Shown one piece after another: positions 50,246 to 59,376 of a DNA stretch of 64,000 nt. The number at the start of each line of letters is the position of its first letter. Within the stretch, counting starts at the first letter, position 1. Below the pieces are notes generated by a model that did no database searches, was not told where the DNA came from, and worked only from the letters and a program-made list of their open reading frames with translations. Origin of the DNA: Brevibacillus thermoruber 423 (GTDB lineage: Bacteria; Bacillota; Bacilli; Brevibacillales; Brevibacillaceae); assembly GCF_000454065.1 (NCBI RefSeq), contig NZ_ATNE01000001.1, forward strand, positions 622,501 to 686,500, given 5' to 3'. The translations under genes and the position numbers were made by a program.

Positions 50246-51271
50246 TTAATGGTTCGTTCCGGACATGTCGTGCTGGTGAGAAGCTTGGGCGTCATTTCCG
50301 CCGTGGCTGCCGTGCTGTCCGGCATCCTGCTGTCCACCGCCTTGATGTCCTTCGTCGTGTTGGTCGTCGTTGTTTTTCAGATTGTTCTTGTAGTGGTTCA
50401 TTCCGCCCGGATGATTGCCGTGCGCATGGCCGTATTTCTTCACGATTTCCTCAAACAGCCCCGGCGGGAAAGACGAATACGTCAAGCGGTCGGACAGACC
50501 CGGCTTCACCAGGTTTTCGTAGTCCTGTCTGGTCATGCCCGGCGCAGTGTTTTTCACCTGCTGCACCCACTTGTCAAACTCCTCCTGCGGTTCGGCAATC
50601 ACCTTGAACTGCATGTGGGCGAAGCCTTTCCCCGTAAAGTTGGCCCCTGTACCGAAGTACTCGCCCGGCTCATCCGCCTGCAGCCACAATCCCATCGCCA
50701 TGCCCGGCATCGTATAGATCTGGCCGGCCAACTGCGGTACCCAGAACGAGTTCATCGGCGCCTCGGCGGTCAGCTCAAATTGAACGGGAACGCCCACCGG
50801 AATATGCACATAGTTGACTGTTGCGATGTTTTGTTCAGGATAAGTAAACATCCATTTCCAATCGAGCGACGTCACCTGTACCGTGATCGGCTTCACTTCT
50901 TTATTGGGAGGCTCGACCAGCGCGTAGGTGTCGCGCACCGTAAAATAGCCAAGAATGGCAATAATGACGACGGGAATCCCCCACCAGATGACCTCCAGGG
51001 TGGTGTTGTGCGCCCATTCCGGTTGGTACGGCGCCTTGTTCCCCGGTTTGTCCCGATAGCGCCACACGATGTAGAACGTAATCGCCAACACCGGCAGGAT
51101 CACGATCGAGACCAAAATCACGGAGATAATGATCAGATTGTACTGCGTTTCAGCAACGGGCCCCTTCGGATTGAGAACCATGTATTCGCTCCCGCATCCG
51201 CTCAACAGGACGCTGGCCAATACCGCCATGATCCAAAACTGGACCCGTCCGAGCCACTTTCTAGCTCCCAT
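50246..51271 (-). CDS. qoxA: Cytochrome aa3-600 menaquinol oxidase subunit II
   Basis: 341 residues. A lipoprotein signal (WIMAVLASVLLSGCGSEY) is followed by two membrane helices and a cupredoxin domain (TSLDWKWMFTYPEQNIATVN, MNSFWVPQLAGQIYTMPGMA). The CuA cysteines and most ligands are missing, so it is a quinol rather than cytochrome c oxidase. The C-terminal tail of about 50 residues is rich in His, Gln and Gly (HQGGGQQDAGQHGSHGGND), longer than in B. subtilis. First gene of qoxABCD. Confidence 0.95.
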   Translation of the reverse strand: MGARKWLGRVQFWIMAVLASVLLSGCGSEYMVLNPKGPVAETQYNLIIISVILVSIVILPVLAITFYIVWRYRDKPGNKAPYQPEWAHNTTLEVIWWGIPVVIIAILGYFTVRDTYALVEPPNKEVKPITVQVTSLDWKWMFTYPEQNIATVNYVHIPVGVPVQFELTAEAPMNSFWVPQLAGQIYTMPGMAMGLWLQADEPGEYFGTGANFTGKGFAHMQFKVIAEPQEEFDKWVQQVKNTAPGMTRQDYENLVKPGLSDRLTYSSFPPGLFEEIVKKYGHAHGNHPGGMNHYKNNLKNNDDQHDEGHQGGGQQDAGQHGSHGGNDAQASHQHDMSGTNH

Positions 51272-51608
51272 TTCTTCCTACCCCTCCTCCGTTCCAACAG
51301 AAAGGAAACAACCGTTCACATTCAGTATTAGTAAACATGTTTTTTGCTCTCATATCGTATCAAAAGCGCATTTGTTTTGTACCTTTGTTTACACACCGTT
51401 CAAGAATTTGCCCTTTTTTCGTGACAAAGTGTTCACTAATACTTCACGATTTGATCAAAACTTTGTTACCGATCCCCTGTTTTTCTAATTAGCAGCCAAT
51501 ACAGGTGGTTTTTTCAAGCAGATTGCCTGCCCTCTCTCTCCCGGCTGCCATCGGCGGGAAGCCCCGGCGAGTCGCGCGCGAAACGGCACGGTCAGGCCGC
51601 ATGCACAC
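51272..51608 (-). other. Upstream region of qoxABCD
   Basis: No gene is supported here. The minus strand is AT-rich, with TTTACTAATACT as a possible -10 region, the palindrome TTTGATCAAA near 51450 and spaced copies of GTGAAC/GTGAAG. These could be sites of redox regulators (FNR-, Rex- or ResD-like), but none matches a consensus well. Confidence 0.4.
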
Positions 51609-51647
51609 AAAAAAAAGACCTCTCAAGATCGCTCGTCTTGAGAGGTC
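51609..51647 (-). terminator. Terminator of the 70-residue membrane protein gene
   Basis: GACCTCTCAAGA and TCTTGAGAGGTC form a perfect 12-bp stem, followed by TTTTTTTT on the minus strand. Confidence 0.92.
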
Positions 51648-51704
51648 ATCCACCCAGTTTCTTCATCTTATTATGTGTCTGATCATGGAATGTCGCCATC
51701 TGTC

Positions 51705-51917
51705 CTACGATTCGGTGTGAAGCAGCCGGAACACCGTGCTCAGCAAAAAGATGTTCATGCCTCCGATCAAAAATCCAATCGCCGCCATCAGTCCAAAATT
51801 CTCCGCGCGGAAATCGCTTACATTGATCACCAGCAGAACAGCACCGATGATCGTTGCCGCCCACGCAAGCCATTTCAAGGTTGCCGCTGCTTTGATACCA
51901 TTGTTCATTTGGTTCAT
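51705..51917 (-). CDS. Small two-helix membrane protein
   Basis: 70 residues from the ATG at 51917, which has AGGGG 9 bases upstream; a TTG three codons earlier is too close. Two membrane helices (LKWLAWAATIIGAVLLVINV and NFGLMAAIGFLIGGMNIFLL) are joined by an SDFRAE loop. No family is recognised. It stands alone with its own terminator. Confidence 0.75.
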   Translation of the reverse strand: MNQMNNGIKAAATLKWLAWAATIIGAVLLVINVSDFRAENFGLMAAIGFLIGGMNIFLLSTVFRLLHTES

Positions 51918-52093
51918 GGCACCCAACCCCTGTCCGTTATCGATTGGTTCATGGCTCTATTGTAACACATTTTTCACATTTTGTTCACGCTTTGTTCAAT
52001 TTTTTCTCAAAAAATTGTCGTTTTTTCTTGGAGGTTGGGGGCGCTTTCCAGTTCTGCGGGCGCGCTGGGTTTATTCTCAGGCCAGGATCCATG

Positions 52094-52130
52094 CAAAAAA
52101 AGCTGTTCCTCTTCTTCAAAGGAACAGCTT
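52094..52130 (-). terminator. Terminator of spoVR
   Basis: AAGCTGTTCC and GGAACAGCTT form a 10-bp stem with TTTTTTT on the minus strand. Confidence 0.92.
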
Positions 52131-52152
52131 CTGCCATCCAATCACGTTTCCC

Positions 52153-53592
52153 TTACAAAAACCTCCGATGCACCTTTTTCCCGTCGTAGGTAAACTGCAC
52201 CGCCCGCTCCTCGATCACCGTCTCCAGGTGGACGTTTTTGCCCCAGAGCTGGTACACGTACGGGAGCGTCTTTTCCACGTACTTGACGTCCAGCTCCAGT
52301 CCTTCGTAGTAGTGCTTCAGGTACAGCTCGCCTGCCCGCAGGTAGTCGCCGTCGTGGACCATGACGTACGGGAAGCCGCCGTTGACGCGCGTCGCGGCCA
52401 GGCCGTCCCGCACCTGCTCCCAGGATTTTTCCGTCACCACCCAGTCGCTGCCCTGCTTGCCGAACAGGTACAAATCCAGCTTGTCGACCAGTTCCTTGGT
52501 CAAATAATTGCGCAGAAAGCTGATGTCCGACTCCATCTCGCGCACCTCGAAAATCTTCGCCCGCCCCTGGCCCGGCGTGCGGCCGAAACGCTCCTGCTCT
52601 TCCCTGGTCGGATTGTCCCAGCGCGCCTCGATATCCTCAAAGATTTTCAGCCCGAGATGGTACGGGTTGATGCTGGTCGGCGACGGCTGGATCACCGAGG
52701 CGTGCAGCTTGGCAAAGTCGATCGTCTCCGCTTCCGTCAGGTCCAGTTCCCGCAGGATGCGCATGTGCCAGTAGGTGGCCCAGCCTTCGTTCATGATCTT
52801 CGTCTCCAACTGCGGCCAGAAGTAGAGCATCTCGTCGCGGATGATCGTTATGACGTCCCGCTGCCAGTCCTCCAGAATGGTGCTGTACTCCATGATGAAC
52901 AACAGCAGGTCTTTCTCCGGTTCGGGCGGGAACTTGCGGATCGGCTTGCCCGGATCGGCTGGCTTTTCTTCTGTGCGTTCCAGCCGCCACAGATCGTCGT
53001 ACGGCGTTGTCCGCTCCGTTTTGCCCGGTTTGCCGGTCGTCTCCTCCACCTCCCGCTTCCAGCGCAGTTTCGGCCGCAGCAGGCTGGGATCGATGTGCTC
53101 CTGAATGGCCAGGCAGGCGTCCAAAAACGACTCCACCGCCTCCTTGCCGTGCTCGATCTCGTACTGCCGGATGCGCTCCGAGCTGGCCGCCATGCTCTCC
53201 ACCATGTCGCGGTTGGTGTTGGAGAACCGCACGTTGTTTTTGAAAAAGTCGCAGTGGGCCAAGACGTGGGCGACGATCAGCTTGTTCTGGATCAGCGTGT
53301 TGCCGTCCAACAGAAAGGCGTAGCACGGGTTGGAGTTGATCACCAGCTCGTAGATTTTGCTCAGATTGAGGTCGTACTGCAGTTTCATCCTGTAAAAGGA
53401 CTTTCCAAAGCTCCAGTGCGAGAAACGCGTCGGCATGCCGTACGCGCCAAACGTGTAGATGATGTCCGCCGGGCAAATCTCGTAGCGCATCGGGTAAAAG
53501 TCAAGGCCGAAGCCTTTGGCGATTTCCGTGATTTCTTCAATCGAGCGCTCCAGTTCCTTGCGTTCGTCGTTGGTCATGTCGCTTCCCCCCAT
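52153..53592 (-). CDS. spoVR: SpoVR family stage V sporulation protein
   Basis: 479 residues, full SpoVR length. Strongly conserved segments: [93 protein letters not shown] and [13 protein letters not shown]. In B. subtilis spoVR loss alters the spore cortex; the biochemical activity is unknown. SD GAGGAGGGAG precedes the ATG at 53592; an ATG five codons later also has an SD. The usual YeaH/PrkA partners are not adjacent. Confidence 0.96.
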   Translation of the reverse strand: MGGSDMTNDERKELERSIEEITEIAKGFGLDFYPMRYEICPADIIYTFGAYGMPTRFSHWSFGKSFYRMKLQYDLNLSKIYELVINSNPCYAFLLDGNTLIQNKLIVAHVLAHCDFFKNNVRFSNTNRDMVESMAASSERIRQYEIEHGKEAVESFLDACLAIQEHIDPSLLRPKLRWKREVEETTGKPGKTERTTPYDDLWRLERTEEKPADPGKPIRKFPPEPEKDLLLFIMEYSTILEDWQRDVITIIRDEMLYFWPQLETKIMNEGWATYWHMRILRELDLTEAETIDFAKLHASVIQPSPTSINPYHLGLKIFEDIEARWDNPTREEQERFGRTPGQGRAKIFEVREMESDISFLRNYLTKELVDKLDLYLFGKQGSDWVVTEKSWEQVRDGLAATRVNGGFPYVMVHDGDYLRAGELYLKHYYEGLELDVKYVEKTLPYVYQLWGKNVHLETVIEERAVQFTYDGKKVHRRFL

Positions 53593-53667
53593 TTTCTTCT
53601 CCCTCCTCTATGTATATGGGGGCATCCGGCATGAGAGCACTCGACAAAACGACGAAGTGAATCCGGA

Positions 53668-53702
53668 CCAAAACAAAGACGCCCCTTTCTGCAGGGACGC
53701 CT
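53668..53702 (-). terminator. Terminator of the 60-residue membrane protein gene
   Basis: GGCGTCCCT pairs with AGGGGCGTC (wobbles) on the minus strand, followed by TTTGTTTT. Confidence 0.7.
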
Positions 53703-53729
53703 TTGCCTCTGTCGGCACCGATCCGGTTG

Positions 53730-53912
53730 TTACTTCTGGAGCCAGTCGCGTACGCCAAAATAGATGAGTGCGCCCGAGAACACCACTGTCGCCACGATGC
53801 CAATGCCATCGACGACAGGATCGATTGCGGAAAGGAACGAGCCTTCCAGCGGGATTTTCAAAAAGGACCAACCGCCTACGAGGCCGCCCACAAGCGCCGT
53901 CCATTTGCCCAT
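53730..53912 (-). CDS. Small membrane protein, 60 residues
   Basis: Starts at the ATG at 53912 with an ideal SD (AGGAGGTGA). One or two hydrophobic stretches (WTALVGGLVGGWSFLKIPL and GIGIVATVVFSGALIYFGV) and a basic end RDWLQK. Glycine-rich TM1 resembles many small Bacillota phage-like or stress membrane proteins. No function can be assigned. It has its own terminator, so it is monocistronic. Confidence 0.75.
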   Translation of the reverse strand: MGKWTALVGGLVGGWSFLKIPLEGSFLSAIDPVVDGIGIVATVVFSGALIYFGVRDWLQK

Positions 53913-54103
53913 GCTGTTCACCTCCTGCGGCGGCGGCATGCAAGCGCTGCCGCCACGTACTGTATACTATGCCGGAGGTTGTCACGCGGTCTGGACAGGA
54001 GGCCAGAAAGCGCGTTCAACAATTTGCAATTGGGCATGGACGCACCGGTTGCGGTACAATAACGCTGTGTATGCATATCGTCACACAAAGGAGCGAATGT
54101 TTT

Positions 54104-54478
54104 GTGCGTATCTTTCTTCTGCTCGGCAGTATCAGCGGTTTTCTCTCCGTCGCCCTGGGCGCGTTTGGTTCCCATGTGCTGAAAGGCAGACTGAACGACT
54201 ACCTGCTCGGCGTCTTCCACACCGGGGTTACCTACCAGACGACGCATGCGCTGGCGCTGGTGCTGGTCGCCCTGTTATGCAAATGGTTCCCCGATTCGTC
54301 TGCCCTAACCTGGGCGGGCTGGTGCTTCGCTGTCGGCACCCTGCTCTTTTCCGGCAGCCTGTACGCCCTCAGCTTCACCAACATCAAAGCGCTCGGGGCG
54401 ATTACCCCGTTTGGCGGCCTCCTGTTCCTGGCCGGCTGGGCGCTTCTCGCCGTACACGCCTGGAAATCCGTCTCCTGA
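54104..54478 (+). CDS. DUF423 family membrane protein (YwdK-like)
   Basis: 124 residues from a GTG at 54104 with AAAGGAG 10 bases upstream; frames starting earlier are not conserved. Four membrane helices with the DUF423 signature LLLGSISGFLSVALGAFGSH, TGVTYQTTHALALVLVALL, SGSLYALSFTNIKALGAITPFGG and LFLAGWALLAVHAW. Function unknown; homologues include B. subtilis YwdK. TACAAT at 54055 is a possible -10. The N-acetyltransferase gene follows by 11 bases. Confidence 0.9.
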   Translation: MRIFLLLGSISGFLSVALGAFGSHVLKGRLNDYLLGVFHTGVTYQTTHALALVLVALLCKWFPDSSALTWAGWCFAVGTLLFSGSLYALSFTNIKALGAITPFGGLLFLAGWALLAVHAWKSVS

Positions 54479-54489
54479 GGAGGTTTCCC

Positions 54490-55335
54490 ATGTCGCGGTT
54501 ACCCGCTTGGGCATATGCCTATCTCCACCGGCTGGGACTGGAACCGCGCCCGGCCGGTTACGCCTATCTCAGCGAGCTGTGCCGCGCCCATCTGCAGGCG
54601 TTTCCGTTTGAAAACGTCGGCAAACTGCTGCAGGCCCGGCGTCCGGGGCACAGCGGCCTCCCCTCGCCCGAACAGTTTGTCGCCGACGCCGCCCGCTGCG
54701 GGTTCGGCGGCACCTGCTACTCCATCCACGCCAATTTCCTCGCGCTGCTGCGCGCGCTGGACTTTTCCGCCCATCTCGTGCCGGTGGGGGACGCCCATAC
54801 GGCGGTCATCGTCCGGCTGCCGGAATGGGGCGGAGAGCCGGTCTACGTCGATCTCGGCTCCGCCGCTCCCCTGTATCAGCCGGTCCGTTTTCGCCGCGAT
54901 CCCGACAACTGCACCCGGTTCGGCCCGGAGGCGGTGCGGATCGCGCCGGATACGGAGCGGCCGGGTCGTTACCGATACCTGCGTTACCGGCGGGAGAAGC
55001 TGGTGAGCGATCACTGGCACTTTGACCCGGAGGAGCGGCGGGAACCGGACGATTTCGCCGACGCGATCGCCCGCTCGTTCCTCCCCGGCGCCACCTTTCT
55101 CAACTGCCTGCGCATCCATGTGTATCAATGGGACAACGAACGCAGCGTCTCCCTGAAAAACAACACCCTGCTGATCACGCACGCCGACGGCAGCGAGCGC
55201 CAGGTGACGCTCGGTTCCGTCCGGGAGCTGGAAGAGGCGGTAGCGGACGAGTTCCGCCTGCCCCTCTTGCCGGTCAGGGAGGCGGTGGAGGCGCTGCGGG
55301 AGCGGGGCATCGATCCGTTTGCCCCGGAAACGTAA
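54490..55335 (+). CDS. Arylamine N-acetyltransferase (NAT) family
   Basis: 281 residues from the ATG at 54490 with SD GAGGAGG. NAT features: FPFENVGKLL near the N-terminus and a Cys-His-Asp triad made of Cys in RCGFGGTCYSIH, His in VGDAHTAVIV and Asp in VYVDLGSAAP. The usual RGGxC motif reads FGGTC here. It would transfer acetyl from acetyl-CoA to aromatic amines, hydrazines or natural-product intermediates. It is probably cotranscribed with the DUF423 gene. Confidence 0.9.
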   Translation: MSRLPAWAYAYLHRLGLEPRPAGYAYLSELCRAHLQAFPFENVGKLLQARRPGHSGLPSPEQFVADAARCGFGGTCYSIHANFLALLRALDFSAHLVPVGDAHTAVIVRLPEWGGEPVYVDLGSAAPLYQPVRFRRDPDNCTRFGPEAVRIAPDTERPGRYRYLRYRREKLVSDHWHFDPEERREPDDFADAIARSFLPGATFLNCLRIHVYQWDNERSVSLKNNTLLITHADGSERQVTLGSVRELEEAVADEFRLPLLPVREAVEALRERGIDPFAPET

Positions 55336-55398
55336 ACACGTCTCGCGGGCTGCTGCCATATGCTGTAGCGTCTACTCCATCCCAAAGGAGCTGAACGT

Positions 55399-56019
55399 AT
55401 GGAAAAGCCCCCGTATACGCAGCCGTCGTACTACTACGGCATCCCCGACATGTTCCTGCAGATGGGATACTTTCCGTATTCCGGCCAGACCGCCGGAGAG
55501 CAAACGGACATGCGCGTCGACATTCCTCTGGCGACGGCGATGGCGATGCAGTGCAAATACTACCTGGGGCAAACGGAAAAGCTGACTGCGGGCGACGGCG
55601 TCCAGGCCTGGGGGGCACTGGTCAATCCCTACCGTTCAGGCGTCCAGGTGTACGTAAACGATTGGTTTCTCACTAACCGGGCCGACCATCCCGTGGAAGC
55701 GCACATCTGGTTCGGCAAGGCCAACCAGCTCGGCGGGGCGACCGCTTCCCGGCAGGTATCCCCGGGCAGCATCCAACTGCCCCCCTGCCCCGCCCCGAAA
55801 GGGCAAATCTTGTACGCGTCCGCCACGTCCGAGATGCCCCGGGACGGGGTTATCGCCTCCACCCGGATCCTCCCGCCGAGCAGCACCACCGCCGCCGAAA
55901 AGAGCGGCCGCTGGATCCTCGGCCCCGGAACGGCCCTGCTGTTCCACATCCCCGCCGAAGTCCCGTCCTCGGAACTGACCGTCTCTTTCGGCTGGTGGGA
56001 GCAGCCGGTATACGGATGA
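55399..56019 (+). CDS. DUF6143-like protein
   Basis: 206 residues with SD AAAGGAG before the ATG. The composition and motifs (QCKYYLGQTEKL, WGALVNPYRSGVQVYVNDWF, WFGKANQLGGATASRQVSPGS, and a beta-rich end WILGPGTALLFHIP) resemble DUF6143 proteins of spore-forming Bacilli. The assignment is from memory of the family and is moderate. No signal peptide or membrane segment. Possible beta-sandwich spore or surface protein; function unknown. Confidence 0.72.
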   Translation: MEKPPYTQPSYYYGIPDMFLQMGYFPYSGQTAGEQTDMRVDIPLATAMAMQCKYYLGQTEKLTAGDGVQAWGALVNPYRSGVQVYVNDWFLTNRADHPVEAHIWFGKANQLGGATASRQVSPGSIQLPPCPAPKGQILYASATSEMPRDGVIASTRILPPSSTTAAEKSGRWILGPGTALLFHIPAEVPSSELTVSFGWWEQPVYG

Positions 56020-56022
56020 ACG

Positions 56023-56051
56023 AAAAAAACCGCTGCCCCAGCGGTTTTTTT
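56023..56051. terminator. Bidirectional terminator between DUF6143 and DoxX genes
   Basis: AAACCGCTG and CAGCGGTTT with a 3-base loop, TTTTTTT on the plus strand and A7 in front (T7 on the minus strand). Confidence 0.92.
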
Positions 56052-56064
56052 GGCTGGACGGAGC

Positions 56065-56445
56065 TTAGCGGACATTCCCGTCGCGACCCTCCCCCTTTTT
56101 TACGGCCAGATACAGGGTCACCGCCAGCAGCACCAGATCCAGCTCGTAGCCGCTCGTGCCGCCGCTGCCTATCAGGCCGTTTGGCCATTTGACGGTGACG
56201 ATGGCGCCTGCCATGATCACGGCCAGGAGCAGCGCCGCAGGCCGTACCACCACCCTGATCAGCAGCGCCATCCCGCCCAGCACTTCCGCCAGCATCACCA
56301 GATAGGCCAACCACGTCGGGAGGCCGACGCTCCCGAACCACTCCGCCACCGCTCCCATTCCTTTTTGCAGCTTGTGCAGGCCGTGGGCGAAAAAAATCAT
56401 GCCCGTCACCATCCGCAGCACGGCGAAAGCCGTTTTCTCCCGCAT
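56065..56445 (-). CDS. DoxX family membrane protein
   Basis: 126 residues with four helices. DoxX motifs: AVLRMVTGMIFFAHGLHKLQ, AYLVMLAEVLGGMALLIRV and AVIMAGAIVTVKWPNGLI. Function in Bacillota is unclear; DoxX proteins are linked to thiol and redox homeostasis. It stands alone between two bidirectional terminators. Confidence 0.9.
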   Translation of the reverse strand: MREKTAFAVLRMVTGMIFFAHGLHKLQKGMGAVAEWFGSVGLPTWLAYLVMLAEVLGGMALLIRVVVRPAALLLAVIMAGAIVTVKWPNGLIGSGGTSGYELDLVLLAVTLYLAVKKGEGRDGNVR

Positions 56446-56516
56446 CCGACTCCCTCCTCACCACCAACATATGCCGACGCCCGGACAAACAGCCGCATGA
56501 TTTCCTTCTCAGCCAA

Positions 56517-56558
56517 CAAAAAAGCAGTCGGAACGCCCCATCGTTTCCGACTGCTTTT
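56517..56558. terminator. Bidirectional terminator upstream of DoxX
   Basis: AAAAGCAGTCGGAA and TTCCGACTGCTTTT form a 14-bp stem with A and T tracts on both sides. It ends uppP transcription, which comes from higher coordinates. Confidence 0.92.
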
Positions 56559-56618
56559 GCTTTTGTCCGGCGGCGGCCCCGGGCGTTTTCGACGCGAACT
56601 TCCGGGGCCGGTTTTTTC

Positions 56619-57449
56619 TTACATCAGGGCCATGTAAAGCACCGCCGCCAGCACGATGCGGTAGAGGGCAAACGGAACCAGTTTAATCCGGTCGATCAGC
56701 TTCAAAAAGAAGCGGATGAAGAGCAGTGCAAAGACGAACGCGCTGATGAAGCCGACCGCAAAAAACGGCAGGACATCGAGGGTGATGGACTGCCAGTGCT
56801 TCATGAGCGAAAGGCAGCTTGCCCCCAGCATGACGGGGACGGCCATGATAAAGGTAAAATCGGACGCGGCGCGGTGGCTCAATCCCAGCAGCACCCCGCC
56901 CGAAATCGTCGAACCGGAACGGGAGAAGCCCGGCCACAGCGCGATGCACTGAAACAAGCCGATAAAGAAGGCCTGCTTGTACGTAAGCTGGTCAACCGTC
57001 TCCACTTTCGGCCTGCCCGGGCGGAACCAATCGGCGGCCAGCATCAGGAAAGCGCCCGCCACCAACCCGATCAGCACGGTGTTCACCGAAAACAGGTATT
57101 TGTCGATGTAGTCCTCGAACAGGAACCCCAATACGGCAGCCGGCAGCAGCCCGACAATCACCTGGGCCAGTTTCAGTTTGGGGCCGGGGGCTTGTCCGCC
57201 TGCCGTGCGTTTCCGCAGCCCGAGCAGATCGAAAAAGCGCTCTTTAAAGACGATCACCACAGCCAGGATCGATCCGAGCTGAATCACCACCTTGAAGGTG
57301 TTGGCCACCTCGGGCGAAAACATCTCCTTGGATTTCAGCCACATATCGTCAACGATAATCATGTGCCCGGTCGAGGAGACGGGCGCGAATTCCGTAAGTC
57401 CTTCCACAAGCCCTAATACGAATGCTACGAACATTGACCACAGATCCAT
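56619..57449 (-). CDS. uppP: Undecaprenyl-diphosphatase UppP (BacA)
   Basis: 276 residues from the ATG at 57449 (AAAGG 7 bases upstream); a GTG three codons earlier is too close to the SD. The two active-site motifs are LGLVEGLTEFAPVSSTGHMI and WPGFSRSGSTISGG, as in BacA. Eight membrane helices. It recycles undecaprenyl diphosphate for peptidoglycan synthesis and confers bacitracin resistance when overexpressed. TSS region upstream lacks a clear BceR-type site. Confidence 0.96.
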   Translation of the reverse strand: MDLWSMFVAFVLGLVEGLTEFAPVSSTGHMIIVDDMWLKSKEMFSPEVANTFKVVIQLGSILAVVIVFKERFFDLLGLRKRTAGGQAPGPKLKLAQVIVGLLPAAVLGFLFEDYIDKYLFSVNTVLIGLVAGAFLMLAADWFRPGRPKVETVDQLTYKQAFFIGLFQCIALWPGFSRSGSTISGGVLLGLSHRAASDFTFIMAVPVMLGASCLSLMKHWQSITLDVLPFFAVGFISAFVFALLFIRFFLKLIDRIKLVPFALYRIVLAAVLYMALM

Positions 57450-57640
57450 TGTACTCACCTTTCTGGAAAAAGAGGCAGCTTGGCGATGCCGCCGTTTTCC
57501 TCCTCTCTTGTCTCGCGCATGAACGCTTGCGCCACGCCCTTCATTTTAACTTACTTTCTCGTGCGCCCCAAGCCTAAATTTTTTCTGCTCCGTTCGTCCC
57601 AGCGAGACGCCGGCGGCTTGGGTGTCCGCCGTCATCCTGC

Positions 57641-57670
57641 AAAAAACCCACCCGGCGACCGCTGGATGGG
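57641..57670 (-). terminator. Terminator of the truncated MFS gene
   Basis: CCCATCC and GGGTGGG (one wobble) with TTTTTT on the minus strand, about 80 bases past its stop. Confidence 0.75.
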
Positions 57671-57748
57671 ATGAGCCGGATGGGATATCGTCAACCGCAT
57701 GATGAATGTGCAGAAACCGGCTGATCGGGCGAACGCTCGCGCCTCTTT

Positions 57749-58276
57749 TCATACACGGCGGCCCAGTCCGTAAAAGGCGAGGCTGGCCACGGCCAACGCG
57801 GCCATGACAAGAAACATCGCCGGACCGCCGTAGGCGGAGAGAATCAGACCGCCTGCCCACGGACCGGGAAAGTTGCCCAGTTCGCTGACGCTTTGCGCCC
57901 CGTAGTACGTTCCCCGCATCCGGGGCGGCGCAATCTGGTCGATCTGGGCGTATTCGGCCGGGATGATCAGGATTTCTCCCAGTGTAAACACGATCATTGC
58001 CGCAACGAACCAGCCCCATTCCGCGGAAAAGGCAAATCCCACCTCTCCCGCGGCCATCAGGAGAACGCCCGCCACCAGCCGCCGGAACAGCGAAAACCGC
58101 TCCGTCCAGCGTGTCAACGGCGCCTGCAGCAGGAGGACGGTCATGCCATTGACGCTCATCATGACGCCAAACAGGGCTACCCCGTCAGCGATATGGGCCT
58201 GTAGATACTGGGAGAGGGTCACCGACATCTCCCCGTGCACGGTAACCAGCAGCACGCCGCCGAGAAAGCCGCCCAC
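57749..58276 (-). pseudogene. MFS transporter fragment lacking the N-terminal half
   Basis: 175 codons encode about six membrane helices with the second-half pattern of an MFS drug exporter: MMSVNGMTVLLLQAPLTRW, VAGVLLMAAGEVGFAFS, AAMIVFTLGEILIIPAEYAQ and AQSVSELGNFPGPWAGGLIL. Normal relatives are about 400 residues. Upstream of the possible GTG at 58276 the frame stays open to 58325 but has no start codon and no N-terminal helices; a terminator of the preceding gene lies there. No SD precedes the GTG. A TTGACA -35-like box at 58320 may be chance. Probably a deletion remnant. Confidence 0.72.
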
Positions 58277-58340
58277 CGTACCGGCCAGCGGGCCCGCCCC
58301 GATTACCTTTCTTTCCTTTAATTGTCAATCCCCTCTATGC

Positions 58341-58375
58341 AAAAACAGCTCCCGCCTTTTCCCGGCGAAAGCTGT
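58341..58375 (-). terminator. Terminator of yfhP
   Basis: ACAGCTTTCGCC pairs with GGCGGGAGCTGT (wobbles) and is followed by TTTTTG on the minus strand. Confidence 0.8.
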
Positions 58376-58413
58376 CCGTCATCGCTGCCGTGCTGTCGGA
58401 GCACGCCTCCCGT

Positions 58414-59376
58414 TCACACAAACGGCGGGTCCCACGCCTTTTTGCGCCAGCCCAGCCTGTGGGTGACAACGTTCAGGTTGCGGTCCAGACGAACGTCGAC
58501 GCCAAACGGCAGTTTCCGGTCGTACCAGAAGCGCACGTCGCTCCAGGTGACCTCGTAGCCGTCCTGGATCTCCTTCCAGGTGACGTGCACACGCTGCGCA
58601 AACCCGAGAAATGCCCGCACGCCGTCGATGCCCATCGTGGCCCGGATGATCTCGTTGCTCTTTTCCTTCGGGTAGATCTCTTCCAGCATGACCGTCCCGT
58701 ATTCGATCCTGCCCGTGTAGAAGCGCTCCGTCGTCTCCATCACAAACCGCCAGCGAAACGGATGAAAGCTCGGCGTGACGTGACAGACCCCCTCCTGCCT
58801 GAGCGCGGCCCTCACCCTTCGCACCTCGCGGCCGTGCTGCCAGGCGCGGAGCCCGATGTAGAGCAGGGAGATCAGGTAGACGGCGGGAAAGATGCGCCCC
58901 GGCTCTCCGGCAAAGGCCAGCCACCAGACGGCAGCGGCGCCATGCAGGACAAACAGGACCGGCTCGAAAATGGCCAGCACGTCCAGGTGCACCCACCGCC
59001 TCGTAAACGGCCGGAAGCACTGGACGCCGTACGTGTTCAGCATGTCGAGAAAGACGTGGAAGACGACAGCAATCCAGGTCCACACGTACAGAAGCCCGGC
59101 GTGATCCGTCAATCCGTATGCCAGCGCCAGCGGAACGGCGATCACCGCCGGCCAGACAAACAAGGCGGGAATGGAATGGGTCATCCCCCGATGATAGCGG
59201 ATGTACGTGGTAATGCCGCGCAGTCTGACCAGCGTGTCAAAATCAGGCGCATGCGACCCGACAATCGTCGCAATCATCAACGCCTGGGCGAGTGCGGGAT
59301 TTTCGGCGACAGCCGGATTGACGTGGGCCAAACCGGCCAGTGTGACTCCCAACAACAGATGGCTTCCCGTATCCAT
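58414..59376 (-). CDS. yfhP: YfhP/YdjM-type membrane-bound metal-dependent hydrolase
   Basis: 320 residues from the ATG at 59376 with SD GGGAGGG. DUF457 signatures: MDTGSHLLLGVTLAGLAH, IATIVGSHAPDFDTLVRLRG and YHRGMTHSIPALFVW, with metal-ligand His/Asp residues, followed by LDMLNTYGVQCFRPF. Four to five membrane helices and a C-terminal soluble region. B. subtilis YfhP is the likely orthologue. The substrate is unknown. Its ATG overlaps the stop of a small upstream frame (TGATG). Confidence 0.92.
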   Translation of the reverse strand: MDTGSHLLLGVTLAGLAHVNPAVAENPALAQALMIATIVGSHAPDFDTLVRLRGITTYIRYHRGMTHSIPALFVWPAVIAVPLALAYGLTDHAGLLYVWTWIAVVFHVFLDMLNTYGVQCFRPFTRRWVHLDVLAIFEPVLFVLHGAAAVWWLAFAGEPGRIFPAVYLISLLYIGLRAWQHGREVRRVRAALRQEGVCHVTPSFHPFRWRFVMETTERFYTGRIEYGTVMLEEIYPKEKSNEIIRATMGIDGVRAFLGFAQRVHVTWKEIQDGYEVTWSDVRFWYDRKLPFGVDVRLDRNLNVVTHRLGWRKKAWDPPFV

